A stretch of DNA of 19,909 nt from JAFGMQ01 sp036733345 (GCA_036733345.1 DAINAR010000057.1:1-19909), one strand, 5' to 3'. Shown: positions 1 to 6,973, counted from the first letter of the stretch. Notes: generated from the letters alone by a model not told the origin. Numbers and translations: made by a program.

Positions 1-789
1 AAGGTCAGCACAGGGGATATGGATAATAACGGGAAGACAGAGATCTATCTCGTGAGCAATTATGGTTTCAGGGCAAGAACATCTGTGCTGGAATGGACAG
101 GGAGGTTCAACAGACTTGCTCAGATGTCCGGACACTTAAGGGTCATAAGGAATTCTGATGGAGGGACGGACTTTCTTCTTTATCAGGACTCAAAGATTGA
201 TGAATTCTTCAGCGGCCGTTTATATTTAATGAGTTATGAGGGTGGCAAGTTTGCCCGGAATAAAGAACCTCTTCCAAGTCTCAAAGGTGCAAGGTTTTAC
301 AGCCTTGCAGCAATCGATATGAACGGGGACGGAGGACCTGAATGGATTGGTTTGGGCATTGAATCCAAACTATACGTGTGGGACGGTGAGGGCAATGTCT
401 TGTGGAGCGGAAGTGAAGATCTTGGAGGAAGCAATAATTTCATAAGGATTGGGGCTCCGACTGAAGCAGATTCAGAACCCAAGTTAACCTTTGAAAGCCG
501 CATACTGGTAACTGATATAAATGGAGACGGTAAAAAAGAGGTCCTGACAATAAAGAATATCCCCTTTGTAAAAAACCTGCTTGATTTTAAGTTTTACAAT
601 AAATCCAAACTGATCGCATATGATGTGGATGGAACGGATCTGTATCCTGCGTGGGTTTCAGGTGAAATTAATTTTTGTGTAACTGATATGCAGGTTGACG
701 GACGGGATCTCTATCTGGCAGCACAAAAGGAAAAGCTGATGAATATAGGCGAAGGATCAGGAAGAATTATGTGGTTTGGTCTTCAATGA
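1..789 (+). CDS. FG-GAP/VCBS-repeat protein, N-terminus outside window
   Basis: The frame is open from base 1, so the ATG at 19 is an internal methionine and the true start lies upstream. The visible 262 residues contain at least three Asp/Asn-rich calcium-loop repeats of the FG-GAP/VCBS type: GDMDNNGKTEIYL at the left edge, DMNGDGGPEWIGLG near the middle and DINGDGKKEVLTI further on, each followed by beta-strand-like sequence. Such repeats build beta-propellers, usually in exported or surface proteins. No signal peptide can be judged because the N-terminus is missing. The protein ends normally with TGA at 787-789. No operon partner is visible downstream, since the next genes are on the other strand. 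Function beyond a calcium-binding propeller is not recognisable. The repeat family is confident; the role is unknown. Confidence 0.8.
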   Translation, partial: KVSTGDMDNNGKTEIYLVSNYGFRARTSVLEWTGRFNRLAQMSGHLRVIRNSDGGTDFLLYQDSKIDEFFSGRLYLMSYEGGKFARNKEPLPSLKGARFYSLAAIDMNGDGGPEWIGLGIESKLYVWDGEGNVLWSGSEDLGGSNNFIRIGAPTEADSEPKLTFESRILVTDINGDGKKEVLTIKNIPFVKNLLDFKFYNKSKLIAYDVDGTDLYPAWVSGEINFCVTDMQVDGRDLYLAAQKEKLMNIGEGSGRIMWFGLQ

Positions 790-990
790 TGGAGCTTTTG
801 TAAAGAGATCAGAAAAATTTATATTGAATACCCACTGAGACGATAAGGACCCTACAATACCTCCCAATCCGTTTGCTATTTCCTCATAGTCTATTTGAGC
901 TGTCAGATCGGGGGCAAGGCCTGGTACGAATGAAGGAGTATCAGATTCGAAGTCAGCGCCACTTATGGTATGCCTAATAATCCATACTAT
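757..990 (-). pseudogene. Coding-like open frame without a start codon, possible gene remnant
   Basis: On the minus strand a frame stays open for about 77 codons between an in-frame TAA at 991-993 and a TGA at 757-759. It has no ATG or GTG start. The translation looks protein-like (for example GADFESDTPSFVPGL, then DYEEIANGLGGIVGSL, then QWVFNINFSDLF). It lies directly downstream of the zinc-ribbon gene in a different frame and overlaps the last 33 bases of the FG-GAP gene antisense. It may be the C-terminal remnant of a lost gene or chance; I do not recognise a family. Confidence 0.25.
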
Positions 991-1007
991 TTATTAAGTA
1001 TGCCATA
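964..1007. repeat. 17-bp imperfect inverted repeat around the zinc-ribbon stop codon
   Basis: Arms 964-980 and 991-1007 surround a 10-nt loop at 981-990. Read as plus-strand RNA, 16 of 17 positions pair, two of them as G-U; read as minus-strand RNA there are two mismatches. The loop contains the stop codon of the zinc-ribbon gene (987-989). No T-run follows on either strand, so it is not a textbook intrinsic terminator. It could protect the 3' end or act as a factor-dependent end for either flanking gene. Confidence 0.5.
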
Positions 1008-1238
1008 GAACTGTCCGGAATGATTGATTTTACTGCCAACCTTGTTACCGCAGAACTTACATCTATATTCATATCTGTCTCCATCAGGCAGTATAAGAAG
1101 TAAAAACTTGTTTACCGGCACGGATTGCCCACATGCCTGGCAATAAAGCTCAGTTGCTTCTATTTCTTCGAAATACCCTTTTGATTGGTTGGGAGGTTGT
1201 CTGTTATTGTTCATTGGATTTAAAAGACTGTCTTTCAT
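987..1238 (-). CDS. Small zinc-ribbon protein, function unknown
   Basis: An 83-residue protein with two CxxC pairs, C33-x2-C36 and C60-x2-C63, separated by 23 residues. This is the spacing of a rubredoxin- or zinc-ribbon-like knuckle pair that would bind one zinc ion. The first 30 residues are polar and low in complexity (Asn, Gln and Pro rich) and are probably disordered. It has no signal peptide or membrane segment, so it is likely cytoplasmic. The ATG at 1238 has an AGGT-type Shine-Dalgarno a few bases upstream. It follows infA on the same strand with a 64-nt gap and could be co-transcribed. Similar small zinc-ribbon proteins are common as hypotheticals in Desulfobacterota (recalled). No specific role can be assigned. 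Confidence 0.7.
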   Translation of the reverse strand: MKDSLLNPMNNNRQPPNQSKGYFEEIEATELYCQACGQSVPVNKFLLLILPDGDRYEYRCKFCGNKVGSKINHSGQFYGILNK

Positions 1239-1261
1239 GGTCAGGACCTATAATAAATTTG

Positions 1262-1297
1262 CCATTCTCATTCTCGAAAGAATTAATTTGAGAATGG
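1262..1297 (-). terminator. Possible weak terminator or attenuator between infA and the zinc-ribbon gene
   Basis: A 9-bp perfect inverted repeat (CCATTCTCA at 1262-1270 and TGAGAATGG at 1289-1297) encloses an 18-nt loop. On the minus strand it is followed by CAAATTTATT, which is T-rich but not a clean T-run. It lies just after the infA stop codon, so it may partly terminate infA transcription ahead of the downstream gene. Confidence 0.35.
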
Positions 1298-1302
1298 GAA
1301 AA

Positions 1303-1518
1303 TTAGAAACGGTATGTAATTAAACCGTGTGACGTATCATACGGAGAAACACTGACCTGTATACGGTCTCCAACCATAACTTTAATCCGGTTACGTTTCA
1401 TTCTCCCCGAAAGTACGCCTCTCACTATGATGTTATTATCACATTCAATTTCCATGGTGCCGCCTCCAAGTACTCTGGTGACAACACCTTCCAGCTGAAT
1501 CAGATCTTTTCGGCTCAA
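1303..1518 (-). CDS. infA: Translation initiation factor IF-1 (stand-alone copy)
   Basis: A 71-residue single S1/OB-fold protein that aligns end to end with IF-1: MSRKDLIQLEGVVTRVL at the start, the LSGRMKRNRIKVMVGDRI core (canonical SGKMR-N-IRI-GD) and SVSPYDTSHGLITYRF at the end. IF-1 binds the 30S A site with IF-2 and IF-3 during initiation. The start is TTG at 1516-1518, chosen because it matches residue 1 of the family and has AAGGAG four to five bases upstream; no in-frame ATG fits. It is not next to ribosomal-protein genes, and its residues (GGGTMEIECDNNI) differ from the usual spc-operon copy. It may therefore be a second IF-1 paralogue, which this window cannot prove. A zinc-ribbon gene follows 64 nt downstream. 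Confidence 0.93.
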   Translation of the reverse strand: MSRKDLIQLEGVVTRVLGGGTMEIECDNNIIVRGVLSGRMKRNRIKVMVGDRIQVSVSPYDTSHGLITYRF

Positions 1519-1602
1519 AATGCTCCTTTCCCTACATCAAGGCCAAAGGCCAATTTAAAAACTTTATAAAGACCATGCAGAAAAATCGCACAGAAAATTT
1601 AA

Positions 1603-1656
1603 ATGAATTCGTAAAAAGTGACGAAAATGGTGTTTCCGGGCTTTTTACGATTTCAT
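1603..1656. repeat. REP-like palindromic element upstream of infA
   Basis: Arms ATGAATTCGTAAAAAG (1603-1618) and CTTTTTACGATTTCAT (1641-1656) are complementary at 15 of 16 positions around a 22-nt spacer. They sit in the 306-nt gap between infA and the dehydrogenase, a gap without any gene. Arms containing CGTAAAAAG/CTTTTTACG recur as dispersed palindromes in Desulfobacterales genomes as far as I recall. Only one copy is in this window, so its repeat nature is inferred. Confidence 0.5.
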
Positions 1657-1776
1657 CATTTTTATAACAGCATAATTCCTTTTTTAAAAGGTTAAATAAT
1701 TACATTATTTGGAGTTTTTTATCAATATCATTTTGTTGAGTTATTGCCTTAAAATGTTCAGAAATTATATCTTAAT

Positions 1777-1812
1777 AATCCGATCCTCTGACAGGATTTC
1801 GCGGATCCGATT
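1777..1812 (-). terminator. Hairpin just past the dehydrogenase gene
   Basis: Arms AATCCGATCC (1777-1786) and GGATCCGATT (1803-1812) pair at 9 of 10 positions. The structure starts about 12 nt after the stop codon of the minus-strand dehydrogenase. No T-run follows, so intrinsic termination is doubtful; a 3'-stabilising hairpin or a Rho-dependent end is equally possible. Confidence 0.35.
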
Positions 1813-1824
1813 AGAAAGCTATTT

Positions 1825-3186
1825 TTATGGGTTAACATGGAATTTAGGATTGGAATATATCATGGCCTCAACATTTTCATATACCTGTTCGGTTGGGGTT
1901 TTTCCTGTTTTCCTGGACTGTTCGAGCAGGGCTCTAAAGTTGTTGCTGCAGGGGAGTTCTATCATAGGCCACAACTGCTCAACTGTAGCCTCCTCCTGAA
2001 GCTGCCACAGTAAGGCTGCGGCAATAACCCCGCCTGTATTATGTGCCCAGCCTTCAACAAAAAGAATTCCCGCTTCGGCAACCCGTTTTGCAAGATATAT
2101 TTCAGCCTCTTTGCTTGTGGCCTTGAGCTGATTATTGGCAGATCCGATTATGATCTTAAACTTAAATTTGGGTATGCGTTCCTCAGTAATAATACCTCCC
2201 ATAGCGCACGGGGAAAAGCTGTCTGCTACAACCGTATAGATATCATCCGGCTTTACAAAATTGACGGTATCTGTGCCGAATTGATCCTGCAATTTTTTTA
2301 CCTTTCCCAGATCAATATCGGAAACAATAAGCTTTGCACCATCCTTCAAAAAATACTCTGCCAAGGGATATCCTACATGGCCCAGGCCCTGAAGTGCGAT
2401 GGTTCTGCCTGCAAGATCGGGACTGCAGTATACGAAGTCGCAGGCCTGTTTCGTTGCTATATACTCCCCGTAAGCTGTAGGAGTTCCTGTTGACACAAGG
2501 GGGCTTTTTGTCCCGCCGATAAAATTTTGAGTGAATTTCTCATGTATTACATCTACCATGGCTTCATCCAGCCCCATATCAGCACCAGGAAAATTGCGGC
2601 ATCTGTCTGATACATATGAAATGAATCCGATAGTTTCAAGGTCGTCCAGTTTTACGGGAGAGCACTGGACAACTGTTTTGCATCCTCCATAGGGTATTGC
2701 AGCCACAGCATTTTTGTAAGTCATGGCCCTTGAAAGATTCAATCCGTCAATGAGCACATCCAGTTCGGGCTCATTGGGTTCATGTCTGCGCATGGCACCT
2801 GCCCGTATTGCGTGTTGTCTGTTACGTATCCCGAGGATTACACTATGCTTGCAAAAGGCCATTCGGACATCTTTCCTTTTATGATAAAAGAAATCGATCC
2901 CCTCGTGGCGGCCCTGTCTAATAAGTTCTTCAATCTTTTCAAGGTATCCTTTTAATCCCAGATTATTAAAGACCTTTGTAAGTTCTTCGGTGTTCATTGC
3001 TCTAAAATCAGCCGTAAGCATATCAAGATATGAAAAATCTGTCGTATATCGACTAAAATCCAGGTCGTCATCCCATTCCTTCATTCCTCTCATAAGCAGG
3101 GCATTTTTCCGAGGGCTTAAAAATATCTCCAGAGTAGTCAGATCCATTTCCTTCATAACAGCAAAAACGCCTTCAGATGTCTCCAT
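1825..3186 (-). CDS. Glu/Leu/Phe/Val-type amino-acid dehydrogenase with N-terminal extension
   Basis: A 453-residue NAD(P)-dependent oxidative deaminase of the GLFV family, closest in style to leucine dehydrogenase. The substrate-binding half shows AMTYKNA (K158) and YGGCKTVV (K170), matching the paired active-site lysines of the family. ADMGLDE (around D203) matches the catalytic Asp region and TPTAYGEY follows. The Rossmann half starts with ALQGLGHVGYPLAEYF (GxGxxG at 267-272) and VSDID at its second strand. Typical leucine dehydrogenases have about 350-370 residues; here roughly 90-100 extra residues (1-100) precede the catalytic region. The canonical GGGK glycine is a cysteine (GGCK). The ATG at 3186 has TAGGAG about 9 nt upstream. 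It would interconvert a branched-chain or related amino acid and its keto acid; substrate is unassigned. It seems to be a single-gene unit. Confidence 0.85.
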   Translation of the reverse strand: METSEGVFAVMKEMDLTTLEIFLSPRKNALLMRGMKEWDDDLDFSRYTTDFSYLDMLTADFRAMNTEELTKVFNNLGLKGYLEKIEELIRQGRHEGIDFFYHKRKDVRMAFCKHSVILGIRNRQHAIRAGAMRRHEPNEPELDVLIDGLNLSRAMTYKNAVAAIPYGGCKTVVQCSPVKLDDLETIGFISYVSDRCRNFPGADMGLDEAMVDVIHEKFTQNFIGGTKSPLVSTGTPTAYGEYIATKQACDFVYCSPDLAGRTIALQGLGHVGYPLAEYFLKDGAKLIVSDIDLGKVKKLQDQFGTDTVNFVKPDDIYTVVADSFSPCAMGGIITEERIPKFKFKIIIGSANNQLKATSKEAEIYLAKRVAEAGILFVEGWAHNTGGVIAAALLWQLQEEATVEQLWPMIELPCSNNFRALLEQSRKTGKTPTEQVYENVEAMIYSNPKFHVNP

Positions 3187-3510
3187 TTCATTTTCTCCTA
3201 TTGTTATTCAGGTAATGTGATTATTGAGGTAAAGACAATCTATTCTTAAATATTATAAATAACCTAATTCACATTAATTTAGCATTTTTACTATTTATCA
3301 TCAAGTTTTCTTTGTTATGTCTAATCTTATATCAAATCCATATTCGGGGAGTCGCTGGTTTAAGAGGGACATGCAATGTCTTTATACCTTTTAGTAATTA
3401 ACTTTAACAGTTGCCTGATTGAAGTTAAGTGTTATATATTTTATACGGTTTTTATAAATTCTGCCAACAATATTTAAAGTTATTATGGATTCGAGGAGGT
3501 GGAAAACCTG
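3187..3510. promoter_or_regulatory. Divergent intergenic region, AT-rich
   Basis: This 324-nt gap separates two divergent genes and has no open frame of note. On the minus strand a perfect TATAAT (plus-strand ATTATA, 3252-3257) could be the -10 of the dehydrogenase, but no good -35 lies 17 nt upstream. On the plus strand TTGAAG (3419-3424) and TATACG (3442-3447) with a 17-nt spacer are a weak candidate for the CBS-protein gene. A short hairpin GACAT-GCA-ATGTC also occurs near 3370-3380. Confidence 0.3.
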
Positions 3511-4560
3511 ATGATAGTATTAATTATCTCCGTAGGCCTTGCTATTTTTATGTCTGCAGGTTGTTCTCTTTTTGAGGCGGTTCTTTATTCAGTTCCGACA
3601 AGGCATATTGAGGCACTGGTGGAAAAGGGAAAATCAGGGGGTAAGATTTTTAAAGAAATGCGAGGGGATGTTGAAAGGCCTGTAGCTGCAATACTTTCAT
3701 TGAATACTGTTGCCCATACAGTAGGAGCTGCCTTTGCGGGATCTGCTGCAACCGAAGTTTTAGGATATGAGTGGCTTCCCTACTTTTCTGTTTTATTCAC
3801 ACTGGCAATTTTAATTCTTTCTGAAATTATGCCCAAGACGGCAGGATTGGTCTATGGCAGGGCTCTGATCCCCTGGATAGCGTATCCATTGAAATGGCTC
3901 GTATGGATAATGAGACCGGCGATATGGTTAAGCCGTGTATTTACCCGGTTGATTGCAAGAGGGGCTGCTGAAGATTCTGTGACACCTGAAGAACTACGTA
4001 TTATGGCCAATATGAGCCTTAGAGGCGGCGGTATAAAATCCTACCAGAAAAGATCTATTGATAGTATTTTAACGCTCCAGAATAAAATGGTTAAAGAAGT
4101 CATGACACCCAGAACAGTGGTTTTTTCACTCAGTGAGCATTTGACCCTCGATGAAGCAAGCTCTATAACAACAAAATGGGAGCACAGCAGATTCCCTGTG
4201 TATGACAATGACATAGAAGATATAGTGGGAATTGTGCTTACAAAGGAATTATTCATATCCCTTGCAGAAGACAAAAAGGATATGCATCTTACGGATCTGA
4301 TGAGGCCAGTCCATTTTGTGGTTGAGACAGCGAGGCTGAACACTGTATTAATGGAATTTCTGGAACTCAGGCAGCACCTTTTTATTGTAGTCGATGAATA
4401 TGGAGGGCTAGCGGGAGTCATCGCCCTGGAAGACATATTGGAAGAGATACTGGGGAGAGAGATCATAGACGAATCGGACGGTGTCGCTGATAAGCGCGAT
4501 CTGGCAAGAGAGCGCAGAAGGATGATAGCATCGGAACACGGGAGGCAGGGACTGTCTTAG
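3511..4560 (+). CDS. CNNM (DUF21)/CBS-pair membrane protein, HlyC/CorC-type
   Basis: A 349-residue protein with an N-terminal CNNM transmembrane domain (about residues 1-150, three to four hydrophobic helices, with the conserved acidic/proline segment SEIMPKTAGLVYG). A CBS pair follows: the first at about 190-250 begins VKEVMTPRTVV and contains HSRFPVYDND, and the second contains HLFIVVDEYGGLAGVIALEDILEEILG. Family members are linked to magnesium or cobalt efflux or membrane ion homeostasis. The C-terminal CorC_HlyC domain is absent; the protein ends about 30 polar residues after the second CBS. The ATG at 3511 is preferred because GAGGAGG at 3493-3499 lies 11 nt upstream; a GTG at 3499 would overlap that Shine-Dalgarno. 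Single gene, convergent with the next one. Confidence 0.85.
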   Translation: MIVLIISVGLAIFMSAGCSLFEAVLYSVPTRHIEALVEKGKSGGKIFKEMRGDVERPVAAILSLNTVAHTVGAAFAGSAATEVLGYEWLPYFSVLFTLAILILSEIMPKTAGLVYGRALIPWIAYPLKWLVWIMRPAIWLSRVFTRLIARGAAEDSVTPEELRIMANMSLRGGGIKSYQKRSIDSILTLQNKMVKEVMTPRTVVFSLSEHLTLDEASSITTKWEHSRFPVYDNDIEDIVGIVLTKELFISLAEDKKDMHLTDLMRPVHFVVETARLNTVLMEFLELRQHLFIVVDEYGGLAGVIALEDILEEILGREIIDESDGVADKRDLARERRRMIASEHGRQGLS

Positions 4561-4617
4561 GCAGTGTCCGTCAAGAAATGTCTGCATACTTAGATTTCCA
4601 TGGCTGAAGATGATACA

Positions 4618-4656
4618 ATAATCAGTGATTTTCTCTAAAATTATTTTACTGATTAT
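4618..4656. terminator. Possible bidirectional terminator hairpin
   Basis: ATAATCAGT (4618-4626) and ACTGATTAT (4648-4656) form a perfect 9-bp stem with a 21-nt AT-rich loop. It lies between two convergent genes and overlaps the stop codon of the minus-strand gene. No strong T-run flanks it, so the call is tentative. Confidence 0.35.
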
Positions 4657-5927
4657 CTGCCAGTAAATTGCCTGTTTTTGAAGAGATCCAATGACGGCAG
4701 AACTCCAGCCATTTGTGAGCATAATTTATCTATTATTTTATTAAGCCATATTATGCCCTGCTTAGAAATGTTTGAATGCATGGCCTGAACTGTCTCAATG
4801 TAATCAGCTTTGGTATTTTTTTTGTGAATGCTGAAGGATTCAAGAAAGCGTTCTCTATATTCTTCAATTTCATTATCTTCAAACTCTTCATCTACAATTT
4901 CAGACAGCAAGGATATATTTTCGTAAAATTCCTTTTTTCCGGAAGTGAGCCGTTCATCTTTTGCACTTCTTTTTAAGGATTCCGGCATTTTTTCTGACAT
5001 GACCTTTAGTCGATTAATCCTTTCACTTTTAGCTGACAAAAGGTTATTGATTACACCGGAAAATAGAAGTTCACCATATTTCTCGCCGATAAAATAAGGC
5101 CTGCGCACATGAATATACCACTGTTCAAGCGCTTTAAGGTTGGCAAGATAAATTATGTTGTTTTCTATTATCCGTGAAAGGGCGGGATAACTGTTTGGAA
5201 CAAATTCAATTTCAGTGTTTTTTCGCGGAAACTTGCCGAAAACCATCACATTGTCTTTTAATATATCTTTACGAATTATTGTGCCGGCCGCTACAACATT
5301 GCCGTAGCCAATACGCAATGGCCCTACAGCGCCCCCCTGGCCCCCCAGGAATATCGGCGGCTGATTCAGCATTACACCTCTTGCGACATCTCCAAAAAGC
5401 GAAGCAGTTGTCTTGTCACCGTCAGGAGTGAAGTTAAAATGAATGTATGAACTCCCCACCTCGCTGTGGTTTTTGCGGCTGGTTCCTCCAGCCATAAAAC
5501 AGTCACAAAAGTTGATCAGGCTGCCGAGGGTTACGAAAGGAAACAGGATAGTCTGCTTGAGCCCCACGCAATGGGCTCCGCTGGCTTCCTCTTCCAGTAT
5601 GCATCCCTCGCGCACTTGTGCGCCCAGGCCCATATTCGCCTTTTCAAGGAAAACGGATTTTTTAAAATATCCGCCCTTGAGCTCTACATTCGGGCCCAGC
5701 TGACAATCGTCGATGGTCACAGAACCTTCATAGCCAAGTTGTGCCCCGGCTGAAATGACCGTTTTTTTTCCATAAATGCGGCAACCCGTGTATATCTTCA
5801 CCCCGTTTCCGGAAATTTGATCTGTGTTCACTTCTTCCCCGATATCGATGGAAAGAGGGTTAGGTATGGTTACCCCTTTACTTATAAGCTGTTTGACTTT
5901 TTCACTACATTCAAACAGGTGATTCAT
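4653..5927 (-). CDS. GlmU-like left-handed beta-helix protein
   Basis: A 424-residue protein with hexapeptide-type left-handed beta-helix turns from about residue 30 to 235 (e.g. VKIYTGCRIYGKKTVISAGA, CQLGPNVELKGGYF, LRIGYGNVVAAGTIIRKD). Residues 163-180 (HFNFTPDGDKTTASLFGD) resemble the NYDGxxKxxTxIGD acetyltransferase loop of GlmU, and GNVVAAGT resembles its GAGT segment. The nucleotidyltransferase half of GlmU is missing. Instead there is a charged, alpha-helical C-terminal region of about 180 residues. The family is often annotated simply as GlmU-like; whether it transfers acetyl groups or binds a sugar nucleotide is not known. The ATG at 5927 has a strong GGAGG upstream. It starts 44 nt after rapZ on the same strand and is probably co-transcribed, which ties it loosely to amino-sugar metabolism. 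Confidence 0.75.
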   Translation of the reverse strand: MNHLFECSEKVKQLISKGVTIPNPLSIDIGEEVNTDQISGNGVKIYTGCRIYGKKTVISAGAQLGYEGSVTIDDCQLGPNVELKGGYFKKSVFLEKANMGLGAQVREGCILEEEASGAHCVGLKQTILFPFVTLGSLINFCDCFMAGGTSRKNHSEVGSSYIHFNFTPDGDKTTASLFGDVARGVMLNQPPIFLGGQGGAVGPLRIGYGNVVAAGTIIRKDILKDNVMVFGKFPRKNTEIEFVPNSYPALSRIIENNIIYLANLKALEQWYIHVRRPYFIGEKYGELLFSGVINNLLSAKSERINRLKVMSEKMPESLKRSAKDERLTSGKKEFYENISLLSEIVDEEFEDNEIEEYRERFLESFSIHKKNTKADYIETVQAMHSNISKQGIIWLNKIIDKLCSQMAGVLPSLDLFKNRQFTGR

Positions 5928-5971
5928 GATTTTCCTCCATCAAAACAGTTACCAATAAGGATAGCGTATGT

Positions 5972-6841
5972 TTAATCAATATCTACATCCCGGTGTCTGA
6001 CGGTAATATCTCTTTTCAGCATTTCGAGATGTGTGTTTATTTCTTCAGCAATCGCAACAGATCTGTGTTTTCCACCCGTACAGCCCACTGCAACGGTGAG
6101 ATAGGCTTTTCCTTCCCTTTCATAGAGGGGGATGAGAAAATCAAGAAGGGACAGATACCGGGTCACAAAATCCCGGGTTTCAGGCCATTGTTTTATAAAA
6201 GACTTTACTCTATCATCCCTGCCGTCAAGTTTTTTCATTTCAGGGACAAAATATGGGTTAGGTATGAACCGGGTATCTATAAGGATGTCAGACTCGAGAG
6301 GAATACCGAATTTATAGCCGAAGGAAATAACCCCGATCTTCATGCGCGCGCTATCAATACCCTGGTATGAATGCTTAATAAGCAGGTCTTTAAGGCCATG
6401 AACAGTGTAGCTGGATGTGTCGATAACTTTGTCTGCTATTTGTTTTAATCCTTTGAGTTTTTCCTTTTCAGTACGAATCCCGGCCAGAAGGCTCCCTCCT
6501 TCTTCAGAAACAGGATGTTTTCTTCGGGTTTCGCTGTAACGTTTTATAAGGACCTCTTCAGAAGATTCTAAAAAAATGATTTCCAGCCTGTACCCGTCTT
6601 CTTTAAGTTTTTCAAAGACATCTTCATACTCGTGAACAAATGCCTTTTCTCTGAGATCCATGCCAAAGGCAAATTTCTGCACTTCGGAAACATCTGCCGA
6701 GCGTAACTCAAGGAATTTGGGCAGAAGCTGCACAGGCATGTTATCCACACAGAAATAACCTGCGTCTTCAAGTGCATTTATGGCAGTGCTCTTGCCTGAA
6801 CCTGACAGGCCAGTGATAATTATGATGCTCATATTTTTCAT
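5972..6841 (-). CDS. rapZ: RNase adapter protein RapZ (YvcJ/YhbJ family nucleotide-binding protein)
   Basis: A 289-residue, full-length RapZ. The N-terminal P-loop domain has Walker A GLSGSGKST (11-19), the family signature FCVDNMP (30-36) and FLESSEE..IKRYSETRRKHP. The C-terminal domain carries IDTRFIPNPYFVPEM and GCTGGKHRSV (253-262), the conserved phosphate-binding segment that in E. coli RapZ helps sense glucosamine-6-phosphate. In E. coli RapZ steers RNase E to the GlmZ small RNA and so controls GlmS; outside enterics the RNA partner is unknown, and Bacillus YvcJ hydrolyses GTP. Start ATG 6841 has GAGGT/AGG a few bases upstream; ATG 6832 is an alternative. It is the first gene of a likely two-gene operon with the GlmU-like gene. 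Confidence 0.95.
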   Translation of the reverse strand: MKNMSIIIITGLSGSGKSTAINALEDAGYFCVDNMPVQLLPKFLELRSADVSEVQKFAFGMDLREKAFVHEYEDVFEKLKEDGYRLEIIFLESSEEVLIKRYSETRRKHPVSEEGGSLLAGIRTEKEKLKGLKQIADKVIDTSSYTVHGLKDLLIKHSYQGIDSARMKIGVISFGYKFGIPLESDILIDTRFIPNPYFVPEMKKLDGRDDRVKSFIKQWPETRDFVTRYLSLLDFLIPLYEREGKAYLTVAVGCTGGKHRSVAIAEEINTHLEMLKRDITVRHRDVDID

Positions 6842-6883
6842 TTTGCCTACCTCATCACAGTAAGATTTACATCGAGCCCGCTT

Positions 6884-6902
6884 CCCGTAGCAAGCTGACG
6901 GG
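6884..6902. repeat. Imperfect GC-rich palindrome in the rapZ leader
   Basis: CCCGT (6884-6888) and ACGGG (6898-6902) bracket AGCAAGCTG, giving a near-palindrome with one extra base. It sits about 40 nt upstream of rapZ, within the 334-nt divergent gap (6842-7175). It may be an mRNA-leader hairpin for rapZ, or a worn copy of a palindromic repeat. Confidence 0.35.
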
Positions 6903-6944
6903 TTATTAAAACTGTCGCTTTTTAGAAACCTGGCATCAATTTAG

Positions 6945-6973
6945 TTGACCCTGAATGCTTCCTGCCCTATGAT
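6945..6973 (+). promoter_or_regulatory. Strong sigma70-type promoter candidate for the lptF operon
   Basis: TTGACC (6945-6950) and TATGAT (6968-6973) are separated by exactly 17 nt, matching consensus at five of six positions each. Transcription would begin near 6980, about 195 nt before lptF, leaving a long AT-rich leader without an obvious open frame. No promoter as good was seen closer to lptF. Confidence 0.6.

Noticed and set aside
2041..2493. 150-codon plus-strand frame inside the dehydrogenase gene
   Set aside because: Antisense to a gene with clear family motifs; its translation is Cys-rich and lacks any recognisable domain.
3499..3510. GTG start for the CNNM/CBS gene
   Set aside because: It overlaps the best Shine-Dalgarno (GAGGAGG, 3493-3499), which serves the ATG at 3511 instead.
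4408..4722. Minus-strand frame of 104 codons overlapping the ends of two convergent genes
   Set aside because: Antisense to the well-conserved second CBS domain, no family resemblance and no Shine-Dalgarno.
5443..5753. Two plus-strand frames of about 86 and 95 codons
   Set aside because: Shadows of the repetitive beta-helix coding sequence on the other strand.
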